This document shows positions 42,932-51,011 of a stretch of DNA of 64,000 bases, piece by piece. The DNA is from JBGSKV01 sp041740975 (GTDB taxonomy: Bacteria; Bdellovibrionota_B; Oligoflexia; Oligoflexales; JALZUQ01), in the NCBI GenBank assembly GCA_041740975.1, contig JBGSKV010000083.1, forward strand, positions 94,649-158,648. The letters are read 5' to 3'. The notes beneath the pieces are model-generated. The model was not told the origin of the DNA and ran no database searches. It saw only the letters and a program-made list of their open reading frames with translations. Position 1 is the stretch's first letter; every line of letters begins with the position of its first letter. The position numbers and the translations under genes were made by a program.

Positions 42932-45900
42932 ATGACACGCTGGACAAAGTCGGATGTAGAAACTCTGCCGACTTATACACCTAAGAATAAGATTCGCTTT
43001 ATCACGTCTACGGCTTTGTTTGATGGGCATGATGCGAGTATCAATATTATGCGCCGTCTTTTGCAAGCTCGTGGCGCCGAGGTGATTCACCTGGGACATA
43101 CTCGATCCGCAGGTGAAGTTGTCAGTGCGGCCTTGCAAGAAGATGTACAAGCGATTGCGATTTCTAGTTATCAGGGCGGTCACGTCGAGTTTTTCAAATA
43201 TGTTCGCGAGCTCCTTGATGCCGAGGGTGGCCAAGATATCAAAATATTTGGCGGCGGCGGCGGCGTGATCGTTCCCAAAGAAATTGAAGACCTCGAGCGA
43301 AACGGCATCACGCGCATTTACAGTCCCGAAGACGGTCAGTTTGTAACTCTACCTGGCATCATTGGCCATATGCTTCGCGAAAGTGATTATAGCATTGAAA
43401 AAATGGTCCCAGAGAGTTCCTCGCCTGCACGCAAATTAGCAAGGCGCTTAACACTTTTGGAAAATGGCAAATCGCTTGCCGACCTCGGATTTAAGCCGGC
43501 TAAAGAGGCCCGCATCGTACCCGTTCTTGGAATCACCGGAACCGGCGGCGCTGGTAAAAGTTCTTTGACGGATGAGCTCCTAAACCGATTTTTGTTCGAT
43601 CATCCCGAATGCAAAATAGGTGTGCTTTGCATTGACCCATCCAAGAAGAAAACTGGAGGGGCACTCTTGGGCGACCGCATACGCATGAATTCCTTGGAAG
43701 ACGGCCAGCGGGTGAGTCTTCGAAGCATGGCTACACGAGCGTCCGGCAAAGAAGTTGCCGGAAAAACCAAAGATGCGCTTCAGCTTATGCAGGCAGAAGA
43801 TTTTGATTTTTTGGTTTGTGAAACCAGCGGCATCGGCCAAGGGGATGCGGCGATCCTCGAGCTGGCAGACATAACTTTATACGTGATGACCGCAGAGTTT
43901 GGTGCCTCGACTCAGCTCGAAAAAATTGAAATGTTGGATTACGCCGATTTTGTGGCCATCAATAAATTTGAACGCCCACAAAGTCCAGACGCATTCCAGC
44001 AAGTTTGCACAGTTCTTCGACGTAGCCGATATCAAGGCAAACGCGAGGGTTTTGAGACTTATCCGGTATTTGGCACGATTGCTAGTCGATACAATGATGA
44101 CGGAGTCAATGGGCTCTACAAAATGCTCGCCGCAAAACTTAATGAAGTCAAAAAGGAACAGATTTTTCAACCTGACCCTTTGCGCCCAAGTGCGCAACAA
44201 TCTTCAAATCGCCAGTCGATGATCCCGGCGGCTCGCGCCAATTACCTTAGCCAGATTGCCACGGCGGTGGAGAGTTACCATAAATTTGTCGATGACCAGG
44301 TTGAGATTGTACGCCGCATGGAAGCCGCAGAGTTGATGGCCGCGCAAAGCGACATGCCCACCGCCGTAAAAACGGCGATGACGGACCTTCAGAAAAAGTC
44401 ACAGGCGGATTTGGATGAAATTGCGCGCGAACATTTAGAAAAATGGCCAGAGCTTGCCAAAGCCTACCGGTCCAAAGAATTTACTTATAAAGTACGTGGC
44501 AAGGACGTCAAGGTTGAACCTTATTTTACGACACTGTCGCATTTGGAGCTCCCGCGCGTTGCAGTGCCAGACTTTACAAGCAAAGCGGAAACCCTGCGTT
44601 ATTTATTAAAAGAAAATGTGCCGGGCGGCTTTCCCTTCACCGGTGGCGTTTTCCCCTTTCGGCGAGTGACGGAAGATCCCAAGCGGCAGTTTGCCGGAGA
44701 GGGTGGGCCGACGCGCACCAACACTCGGTTCCATTATCTGACGAAGAACGATATGGCGAAGCGCCTCAGCACGGCTTTCGATAGCGTCACGTTATATGGA
44801 TCCGAGCCAGATAAGCGGCCCGATATCTACGGTAAAGTTGGCGAGTCAGGTGTATCTATCGCAACGCTTGAAGATATGAAGGACTTGTATAAAGGCTTCG
44901 ACTTATGCGATCCGTATACGAGTGTCAGCATGACCATCAACGGTCCAGCTCCCATGATCCTCGCCATGTTCTTGAATGCGGCGATCGATCAGCAGCTAGA
45001 CTTATTCGCTGAGAAAAACAAACGCCAACCCAACGAAAAAGAATCGGAAGAGATTCGCGCCAAGACTTTGCAGCAGGTGCGAGGCACTGTGCAGGCCGAT
45101 ATTCTTAAAGAAGATCAGGCGCAAAATACCTGTATTTTCTCAACAGAATTTGCCCTGAAGCTCATGTCCGATATGCAAGAGTACTTCATTCAGAAAAAGG
45201 TTCGCAACTACTATAGCGTTTCGATATCGGGCTATCACATTGCCGAAGCAGGGGCGAACCCCATCACGCAACTTGCGTTCACTTTGGCTAACGGGTTTAC
45301 TTATGTAGAATATTATTTGTCGCGTGGCATGAAGATTGATGACTTCAGTCCGAACCTTTCGTTTTTCTTCAGCAATGGCATTGACGCCGAGTATTCTGTT
45401 TTAGGACGAGTGGCTCGCCGGATTTGGGCGATTGCCATGCGTGATGTCTACGGCGCTAATCCACGCGCGCAGCAGCTCAAATATCACATTCAAACGTCCG
45501 GCCGTTCACTGCACGCGCAAGAAATTGACTTCAACGATATTCGCACAACGCTGCAAGCTCTCCTCGCTTTGTATGATAACTGCAACTCCCTCCATACAAA
45601 CGCATATGACGAAGCTATAACGACGCCAACGGAAGAGAGTGTCCGTCGCGCTATGGCCATTCAACTCATCATTAACAAGGAGTTCGGTCCCAATAAATGC
45701 GAGAACATCAATCAAGGTTCGTACTTTTTAGATACTTTGACCGACGTTGTTGAAAAAGCTGTATGCGATGAGTTTGAGCGCATCTCGCAGCGCGGCGGTG
45801 TCCTAGGCTCCATGGAAACCCAGTATCAACGCACGAAGATCCAGGAAGAAAGCCTTTACTACGAAAGTCTGAAAGACAGTGGTGAGCTGATTGTCGTCGG

Positions 45901-46189
45901 TGTCAACTCTTATCAGAATCCAAAAGTTCTGAGCGGCGAATACAAACGCCAAGATGTTGAAATGATTCGGGCCAGTTATGATGAAAAAGACGCCCAACTC
46001 GATCGACTGAATGCTTACAAGAAAACAAATCAGGCTCAGAAAAAAGACGCGTTGGATCGTCTCCGCAAAGCTGTGGTTGGAAATGAAAACATTTTCGAAG
46101 AACTCATGCACTCGGTGCGAGTGTTGAGCTTGGGTGAGATCACAGAGGCACTCTTTCGGTTGGGCGGCAAGTATCGTCGTAACATGTAA
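42932..46189 (+). CDS. icmF: Fused isobutyryl-CoA mutase (IcmF)
   Basis: 1085 residues in the IcmF order. The N-terminal cobalamin domain (about 20-150) has the B12-ligand motif Asp-Gly-His-Asp-Ala-Ser near 31. A MeaB-type GTPase domain (about 200-440) has Walker A Gly-Thr-Gly-Gly-Ala-Gly-Lys-Ser. The large mutase domain (about 530-1085) includes Pro-Tyr-Thr-Ser-Val-Ser-Met-Thr-Ile-Asn and Gly-Tyr-His-Ile-Ala-Glu-Ala-Gly-Ala. It interconverts isobutyryl-CoA and n-butyryl-CoA with adenosylcobalamin, and the fused GTPase assists cofactor handling. AAAGGAAG precedes the ATG. No cobalamin riboswitch is visible upstream. etfBA elsewhere in the window could take electrons in linked acyl-CoA oxidation. 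Confidence 0.94.
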   Translation: MTRWTKSDVETLPTYTPKNKIRFITSTALFDGHDASINIMRRLLQARGAEVIHLGHTRSAGEVVSAALQEDVQAIAISSYQGGHVEFFKYVRELLDAEGGQDIKIFGGGGGVIVPKEIEDLERNGITRIYSPEDGQFVTLPGIIGHMLRESDYSIEKMVPESSSPARKLARRLTLLENGKSLADLGFKPAKEARIVPVLGITGTGGAGKSSLTDELLNRFLFDHPECKIGVLCIDPSKKKTGGALLGDRIRMNSLEDGQRVSLRSMATRASGKEVAGKTKDALQLMQAEDFDFLVCETSGIGQGDAAILELADITLYVMTAEFGASTQLEKIEMLDYADFVAINKFERPQSPDAFQQVCTVLRRSRYQGKREGFETYPVFGTIASRYNDDGVNGLYKMLAAKLNEVKKEQIFQPDPLRPSAQQSSNRQSMIPAARANYLSQIATAVESYHKFVDDQVEIVRRMEAAELMAAQSDMPTAVKTAMTDLQKKSQADLDEIAREHLEKWPELAKAYRSKEFTYKVRGKDVKVEPYFTTLSHLELPRVAVPDFTSKAETLRYLLKENVPGGFPFTGGVFPFRRVTEDPKRQFAGEGGPTRTNTRFHYLTKNDMAKRLSTAFDSVTLYGSEPDKRPDIYGKVGESGVSIATLEDMKDLYKGFDLCDPYTSVSMTINGPAPMILAMFLNAAIDQQLDLFAEKNKRQPNEKESEEIRAKTLQQVRGTVQADILKEDQAQNTCIFSTEFALKLMSDMQEYFIQKKVRNYYSVSISGYHIAEAGANPITQLAFTLANGFTYVEYYLSRGMKIDDFSPNLSFFFSNGIDAEYSVLGRVARRIWAIAMRDVYGANPRAQQLKYHIQTSGRSLHAQEIDFNDIRTTLQALLALYDNCNSLHTNAYDEAITTPTEESVRRAMAIQLIINKEFGPNKCENINQGSYFLDTLTDVVEKAVCDEFERISQRGGVLGSMETQYQRTKIQEESLYYESLKDSGELIVVGVNSYQNPKVLSGEYKRQDVEMIRASYDEKDAQLDRLNAYKKTNQAQKKDALDRLRKAVVGNENIFEELMHSVRVLSLGEITEALFRLGGKYRRNM

Positions 46190-46231
46190 GTTGCGGAAAA
46201 TTTAGTAAATTGAGCGAATCGACTGGGGTCT

Positions 46232-47509
46232 GTGGTGGGTGAGCGAAATCATAAAAGTTTCTTGCCCCAGACCATTAGGGGCTTGCCCGAAGCGGGAGTC
46301 GTACTATTTTTCCTTGTTTCCCTTTCCTTGTCGTCCATCATTCGTCAGCCCATTCGGGAAAACATATCTTGGATATGCATAGGCCTGCTATGTCTGCATA
46401 TCATAAGTTTTCATATTTATAGAGCTAAGCATGTAAAAAACCAGCTGATAGGAAGTTCTTCTTTGTGGGTCGGTTTGGCTTTGTTTTCACTGGTTAGTAT
46501 TTCGAGTTCCGTTTTTCAATCTAAAGCAGTTCATGAGACTCGTGGCTGGGCGATTTTTTTTGCGGCTTACACGTTATTTTTCTTTTTGTTCGTTTGCCCC
46601 CGGATACTTAGCTTGCGCGGTTTTGAAACCATCATGAGAATAATGACAGCTATCGTCTCATTCTTGTCATTCGTTTGTTTAATCATTTATGCAACGGAAG
46701 TGCAAAACCTAGGGTCTTTGAAGCTTGAGTTTATTGGCTACAGTGTTGATCAATTTTCGCGATTTTGTCTTTTTGTAAATCGCAACTATTCGGCGCAGTT
46801 TGTGATGTGGGTACCAGTGGCGTCCGCTTATTTTTTGATGAACGGCGCCACGACGAAACAGAAGGTGTTTTATGGCTTATGCGCCTTGATAACGGCTACG
46901 CACGTTGTGATTTCCTTTTCCCGCGGCGCACAGTTGATGCTGTGTATTTCGGTGGTGCCATTGGCTTGGTGGATGGCTCAAAAACGCTTAAAGACATTTG
47001 TTTCGCTAGTTTGTTTGTTAGGTTTTTCTCTTTTGATTTTGATTCTTTGGCATCCTTTTGCTCAGGAGAAATATTTAACGGAGAAGATGTGGCAAGCTCA
47101 CCGCTGGAAGTATTGGGTGGATGGCATTCAACACTTGACTGAGTCAAGGCAATGGTTTTTTGGGAGTGGACTCTTTGGCTACTGGCCGTTGGGAGACAAT
47201 CCCCATGCTTCTTATTTATCAATCCTCCTATACTATGGCGTCCTCGGTTTGGGATCATTCATGGGGATCATCGCAAGTTTTTATTTCATTTTACTTAGGG
47301 GCGCCAGGACGCTGAAACTTAATTTGCAATCACAATTTTGTGTGTCACTGGTGACCGCCGTGTTGCTGGGGGCATTTTTCGAAGACTACCTTTCTTATCC
47401 GATGCAGTTCACACAGCTTTACCTTTGGTTTTTTTGTGGCTTATTGCTGAAGCGATTAGGGACGCAAGGTCGAGCGGATGAGACAGTAAATAAGTCTATA
47501 TCCGTTTAG
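46232..47509 (+). CDS. O-antigen ligase/polymerase-like membrane protein
   Basis: 425 residues with about eleven hydrophobic helices. A large periplasmic loop follows Phe-Ser-Arg-Gly-Ala-Gln-Leu-Met near residue 228, and a second motif His-Ala-Ser-Tyr-Leu-Ser-Ile-Leu-Leu-Tyr-Tyr-Gly-Val-Leu-Gly is near 328-342; both fit the Wzy_C/WaaL family. Such proteins join or polymerise glycans at the outer face of the inner membrane. No glycosyltransferase or sugar-synthesis gene is adjacent, so ligase, polymerase or a protein O-oligosaccharyltransferase are all possible. The start is GTG. Confidence 0.82.
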   Translation: MVGERNHKSFLPQTIRGLPEAGVVLFFLVSLSLSSIIRQPIRENISWICIGLLCLHIISFHIYRAKHVKNQLIGSSSLWVGLALFSLVSISSSVFQSKAVHETRGWAIFFAAYTLFFFLFVCPRILSLRGFETIMRIMTAIVSFLSFVCLIIYATEVQNLGSLKLEFIGYSVDQFSRFCLFVNRNYSAQFVMWVPVASAYFLMNGATTKQKVFYGLCALITATHVVISFSRGAQLMLCISVVPLAWWMAQKRLKTFVSLVCLLGFSLLILILWHPFAQEKYLTEKMWQAHRWKYWVDGIQHLTESRQWFFGSGLFGYWPLGDNPHASYLSILLYYGVLGLGSFMGIIASFYFILLRGARTLKLNLQSQFCVSLVTAVLLGAFFEDYLSYPMQFTQLYLWFFCGLLLKRLGTQGRADETVNKSISV

Positions 47510-47542
47510 GTAGCCCCTGGCTTCAATGGCAAAGGTCGGTAT

Positions 47543-47572
47543 TTGTCTGTAAGTCATTGATATTAATATAAT
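47543..47572 (+). promoter_or_regulatory. Candidate sigma-70 promoter of the response regulator
   Basis: TTGTCT at 47543-47548 and a perfect TATAAT at 47567-47572 are separated by 18 bases. The site is in the 111-base gap after the ligase-like gene and about 49 bases before the response-regulator ATG. Confidence 0.42.
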
Positions 47573-47620
47573 ATATCGAATCGCAGTTTAGAGTTTTATC
47601 AGCCCGCCGATGCATCTTCT

Positions 47621-48133
47621 ATGAAAAGACGCACGCCTAATCCAACCATGGGACCGAAGATCAAGCAACAAATCGCCGATCTGAAGCGCCGTAATATTGC
47701 CTCTAAAAAAGTGGTGAGTCTTTCTGAATACCGTAGTCTCGAGCAAGAAAACAAAGAGCCACGCACCATCCTTCTCGTCGATGACGAAGAGATCATGCGT
47801 CATGCCTTGCAAAGAATTTTGCATGCGCAAGGGTATCGCGTTCTCCAAGCCAAAGACGGTGTTGAGTTTTCACATATCCTCGATAACACGCGACTGGATT
47901 TGATTTTGTTAGACGTAAATTTGCCTGGTGTCGATGGCTTAGAAATCTGCCGGGTTATCAAAGACAATCCTCTTCTCAATCATATTCCTGTCATTTTTGT
48001 TTCCGCCCGCGCCAGTGAAGAAGACATTGCCCGTGGCCATAGTGCCGGCGCCGACGAATATGTCACCAAACCATTCGAAATTGATTTCATCATCAACGTC
48101 ATTAGCCGTACACTTCAAAAAGTCGGAGCCTAA
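47621..48133 (+). CDS. Single-domain response regulator (CheY-like) with N-terminal extension
   Basis: 170 residues. About 45 basic N-terminal residues are followed by a receiver domain (about 48-168). The acidic pair Asp-Asp-Glu is near 53, the phosphoacceptor Asp lies in Leu-Leu-Asp-Val-Asn-Leu-Pro-Gly near 98, a switch residue is Ser in Phe-Val-Ser-Ala-Arg, and the Lys is in Thr-Lys-Pro-Phe-Glu. There is no output domain. No sensor kinase is adjacent. The following lipoprotein gene starts 4 bases after the stop. The basic extension could bind a partner or nucleic acid; this is a guess. Confidence 0.88.
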   Translation: MKRRTPNPTMGPKIKQQIADLKRRNIASKKVVSLSEYRSLEQENKEPRTILLVDDEEIMRHALQRILHAQGYRVLQAKDGVEFSHILDNTRLDLILLDVNLPGVDGLEICRVIKDNPLLNHIPVIFVSARASEEDIARGHSAGADEYVTKPFEIDFIINVISRTLQKVGA

Positions 48134-48137
48134 GATC

Positions 48138-49451
48138 ATGCGTTGGGCCCTCGCCACACTGGTTTTCTTTGCGTTTAGCTGCCGCACGATAGACACCGCT
48201 AATATCGAAGCCACGTATTACGATCAAACACCCATTGGCGACGAAACCTACACTCGCGCTCGCCTGCGAGCACTCAATATCTATGCCCAAGATGTTCTTT
48301 CCGAGTTTCAAGTGGAACGTGATGCCAACGGTAAACTTCTTCAGGCTACGAAGAAACTTGAACCCCTGCACGCTGAAGCCAAGAAGCAGTTTGAGCAGCG
48401 TGGCCTTGATCCCGCGCCATTACTCCCTCTCAACAAACCCGGCAACCCGCAACTTAAAATGCGCGGGCATTATAATTTTTTCTTAGCCGAAGATTCAGAC
48501 TCGTGTTTTTGGGAAGGATCCCTGGATCGCGATATTTATTGGGGTGATCATGTTCGTCAACTTCGTGCGCAGGTTCTCGAAGTTGGCCGCTTTATAAAAG
48601 ATTTTCACGTGGCCATTGATGGTGACGTTCTCCATGATTTCGTTTTCTTTGATGTAGAGCTTTGCTCCAAAAAAAGAACCGGCCGACTCATGTCTTGGCG
48701 GGGAAACGGCAAAATCGATGTCGGAATTCCTTACTGGACATGGTTCACAGGTGGCGACTACGAACCCGTAACATCTCGTCAATTGATGGATATTTGGAAT
48801 AGCGGTGGGATGTTTGATGCTAAAGTCCCTGACCAAGCAGCGGTACGCTTACTCTGGCCGATTCTTAATCCGGCCGGTGATTTCCATCGCATGCTTGTGG
48901 CGAAGCTAAAAACAATGCGCGATAAAGCTCTGCAGGCCATCGATAGTAAACTCAAAGTCAATGTCCAGTTGAGTGAAGACGCATTTTCTCAACTCCTTCG
49001 AACCCACATTGCCTTTGATCGTTTGGATTTTAAATTGAATGATGTACTCGCCAAAACTAAAGACCCAGAAGTAAAACGTCAGCTTATGGAAGCGTGGCGA
49101 AAAGCCATAGCCGAACCGGATCGTTTGCGCGCGATCTCCAATGCGAGTATCCCGGCGGTGTCAGGCCATGTCCAAGTCAAGAATCACGCTAAGGGCTGGC
49201 TGGTTAGCGTTGCTAACTATCATCGAATCTCGGTACAGGTTTCTTCAAAAGTCGAAGATCAGGGTAGCTTTTTGCGCGTCAATGACCCGCGTAACGTGAA
49301 TCTCGACCAAGAATGCACGGGCGCCTTTGCGATATGTACAATCGATGACGTCAGTGTCATTGTCGACTTTGTTCGCAACAATGTTGGCTTCGAAATGAGT
49401 CTGGAAACGTCTGGATTTGCCGAAGCCGCGCGGACGATTCTGGGACTTTGA
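48138..49451 (+). CDS. Large lipoprotein of unknown function
   Basis: 437 residues. The short signal ends with Ala-Phe-Ser-Cys at about residue 15, a reasonable lipobox. The mature part has an acidic N-terminal third, a Trp/Tyr-rich centre (Ile-Pro-Tyr-Trp-Thr-Trp-Phe near 200), a helical stretch with many Lys and Leu, and a beta-rich end with two cysteines. No family is recognised. The start at 48138 gives the only signal-like N-terminus; the open frame upstream to 47997 runs through the response-regulator gene in another frame. It is coupled to the response regulator by a 4-base gap. Confidence 0.78.
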   Translation: MRWALATLVFFAFSCRTIDTANIEATYYDQTPIGDETYTRARLRALNIYAQDVLSEFQVERDANGKLLQATKKLEPLHAEAKKQFEQRGLDPAPLLPLNKPGNPQLKMRGHYNFFLAEDSDSCFWEGSLDRDIYWGDHVRQLRAQVLEVGRFIKDFHVAIDGDVLHDFVFFDVELCSKKRTGRLMSWRGNGKIDVGIPYWTWFTGGDYEPVTSRQLMDIWNSGGMFDAKVPDQAAVRLLWPILNPAGDFHRMLVAKLKTMRDKALQAIDSKLKVNVQLSEDAFSQLLRTHIAFDRLDFKLNDVLAKTKDPEVKRQLMEAWRKAIAEPDRLRAISNASIPAVSGHVQVKNHAKGWLVSVANYHRISVQVSSKVEDQGSFLRVNDPRNVNLDQECTGAFAICTIDDVSVIVDFVRNNVGFEMSLETSGFAEAARTILGL

Positions 49452-49588
49452 TCTATCCTTCTCCTGATCAATATCTGACCAAAATAATTCAAAATTGATT
49501 ACATTGTTAACATTGCTAGCCCGATGAAATCAGAAGCACTTGCTTTTTGACGCCAATATCGATAACACAATGGAATGTCATTTCTTTT

Positions 49589-49661
49589 TCCCGAGTAGCT
49601 CAGTTGGTAGAGCAGGTGGCTGTTAACCACCTTGTCGGCGGTTCGAGTCCGTCCTCGGGAG
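49589..49661 (+). tRNA. tRNA-Asn (anticodon GTT), CCA not encoded
   Basis: Acceptor arms TCCCGAG (49589-49595) and CTCGGGA (49654-49660) pair fully, with discriminator G at 49661. The anticodon loop CTGTTAA gives GTT, asparagine. D-loop AGTTGGTAGAG and T-loop GTTCGAGTC are standard. The bases after G73 are CTCTTTTTT, not CCA, unlike tRNA-His above. Confidence 0.96.
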
Positions 49662-49710
49662 CTCTTTTTTGGGTTTTATGAACTCGGACGGACTACGTCC
49701 TCTTGCTCAC

Positions 49711-49742
49711 CGGTTCGCAAAACACGCTCGGGAGCTCTTTTT
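49711..49742 (+). repeat. Degenerate copy of the tRNA-Asn 3' end
   Basis: CGGTTCG at 49711-49717 and the 16 bases from 49727 to 49742 repeat the tRNA T-loop start (49639-49645) and the tRNA 3' end plus trailer (49654-49669), offset by 72-73 bases. The 8-9 bases between the two matches differ. The intervening segment also contains GGACGGACT at 49686-49694, the reverse complement of 49646-49654 in the tRNA T arm. Confidence 0.8.
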
Positions 49743-49768
49743 AAGATTTTTCTTCTAAGAAGCCCCGA

Positions 49769-50542
49769 ATGTGGCCATTCCTTTTCATATCCATTTTATT
49801 TTATGCACTGCCCACGTTGGCTTACGACTTTAAACATTGTGAAAACATCGGGCCAGCGATGGAACACCGGTTTGCGGGCGAGCAGTTTTGCCTAGAAGTT
49901 AAGGCCGCAGGTTCGATTCCCCATGAAGTTAGTGAGCATATGTCTAGACCAACTTGGCGACGGGTATTGCATGAATGTCATAAAAGCTTAATGAACGAGG
50001 GTTCTCCTGTCAGTCCCATCAGCTATAAATTCGCCACTTCTATTAAAAGGGCGACTTCTAAAAATGACCTCCCCTTCGTTGAATACGACTGGAACGACAT
50101 CAAAATTTCAGATGCTGATAAAGGCAAATTAGAAAAATGTTACTCACTGTTTTTGCACAGAGCCTTTTCTCAGGCTGCCTCGATCCAATCGCTAATGATT
50201 TTGACCATAAGCTCCCAATACCATGGAAAGAGCTCATTAACCAAAAACCTCCACTTTGTCCGAGATAAGTATTCCTGCCAGCTTTCGCAATACAAGAAAG
50301 ATTGGGATTCCTGTGAACATGATCATGACTGCGAGTTCTGGGGAGAACCATTTGCCACCGAGAGCTCTCCTGGTCTCTCTGGATTCCGCAATGCCGTGAA
50401 TAAATCAAAGATTAATTTTTTGAAAGATTGGCAACGTTGTTACACAATCACTTACACTCACGAACCCGATCCTCAGGTAGACGCCAAGCTATATTCAAAG
50501 CCGGTCTGTGAAAAGAAGCGATGTTTGGCCCATAAGCTCTGA
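49769..50542 (+). CDS. Cys-rich secreted protein of unknown function
   Basis: 257 residues with a signal peptide (about 1-18, ending Pro-Thr-Leu-Ala). The mature part has about eleven cysteines, several spaced as pairs, including Cys-Glu-His-Asp-His-Asp-Cys-Glu-Phe-Trp near 186, suggesting disulphides in an extracytoplasmic protein. No family is recognised. It starts 27 bases after the tRNA-like repeat. Its last 48 bases overlap the 3' end of the convergent gene at 50495. Confidence 0.68.
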   Translation: MWPFLFISILFYALPTLAYDFKHCENIGPAMEHRFAGEQFCLEVKAAGSIPHEVSEHMSRPTWRRVLHECHKSLMNEGSPVSPISYKFATSIKRATSKNDLPFVEYDWNDIKISDADKGKLEKCYSLFLHRAFSQAASIQSLMILTISSQYHGKSSLTKNLHFVRDKYSCQLSQYKKDWDSCEHDHDCEFWGEPFATESSPGLSGFRNAVNKSKINFLKDWQRCYTITYTHEPDPQVDAKLYSKPVCEKKRCLAHKL

Positions 50543-50998
50543 TTCTTGCGCGTTTTCTATTTCTAAATTTGCAAACGGTGCGAGATCTCTATGAGCCCGG
50601 TCGTAGCAGCGGTTCATAAGTTGCGAAAATTTCGCCTTAAACGAAGGCCGGGCAGGCATTTCTTCGCTTGTTTTTACGAAACTGAAGAAAATATCATGGG
50701 CTAGGTACTTTGGATTGGTGCTCAAAGTATTAATATCAATGCTAGCTTTAGTCAGATCACCCTCAACCGAAGTGGCGAATATTTGTGGTTCCAAGAAAAT
50801 TTCCGTGTAGAGATCAAATAACCAGACTTTTACCGCTGTCACATTTTTTTCCGATGTGGAGAGTCGAAATTCAGTTTCGATTTGGTACAAATACTGGCAA
50901 TGCTCAGCAATCGAACGTGCTTTTAAAGTCGTTTCAGATAGTGCCAAGCTGGAGTTTGATAAACTCAGAAATAAGACACAGGCTAGAAAGTTGTTCAT
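50495..50998 (-). CDS. Small secreted protein of unknown function
   Basis: 167 residues from an ATG with GGAAGGGAG upstream; this start gives a clear signal peptide (about 1-19, ending Ser-Leu-Ala-Leu-Ser). The open frame extends upstream to 51154 but that part overlaps the PLP-enzyme gene and has no signal character. The mature protein is mostly helical with two cysteines. It starts 13 bases after the PLP-dependent enzyme gene ends, so it is probably the last gene of that operon. Function unknown. Confidence 0.7.
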   Translation of the reverse strand: MNNFLACVLFLSLSNSSLALSETTLKARSIAEHCQYLYQIETEFRLSTSEKNVTAVKVWLFDLYTEIFLEPQIFATSVEGDLTKASIDINTLSTNPKYLAHDIFFSFVKTSEEMPARPSFKAKFSQLMNRCYDRAHRDLAPFANLEIENAQESELMGQTSLLFTDRL

Positions 50999-51011
50999 GA
51001 GATCTCCCTTC

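Noticed and set aside
49561..49588. Promoter boxes for tRNA-Asn
   Set aside because: TTGACG at 49547-49552 and GATAAC at 49561-49566 are too close to each other; other pairings are weak, so no promoter is called.
49589..50542. Integrated element at tRNA-Asn
   Set aside because: A partial 3' repeat is present, but there is no integrase and only 50 bases lie between the copies, so no mobile element is called.
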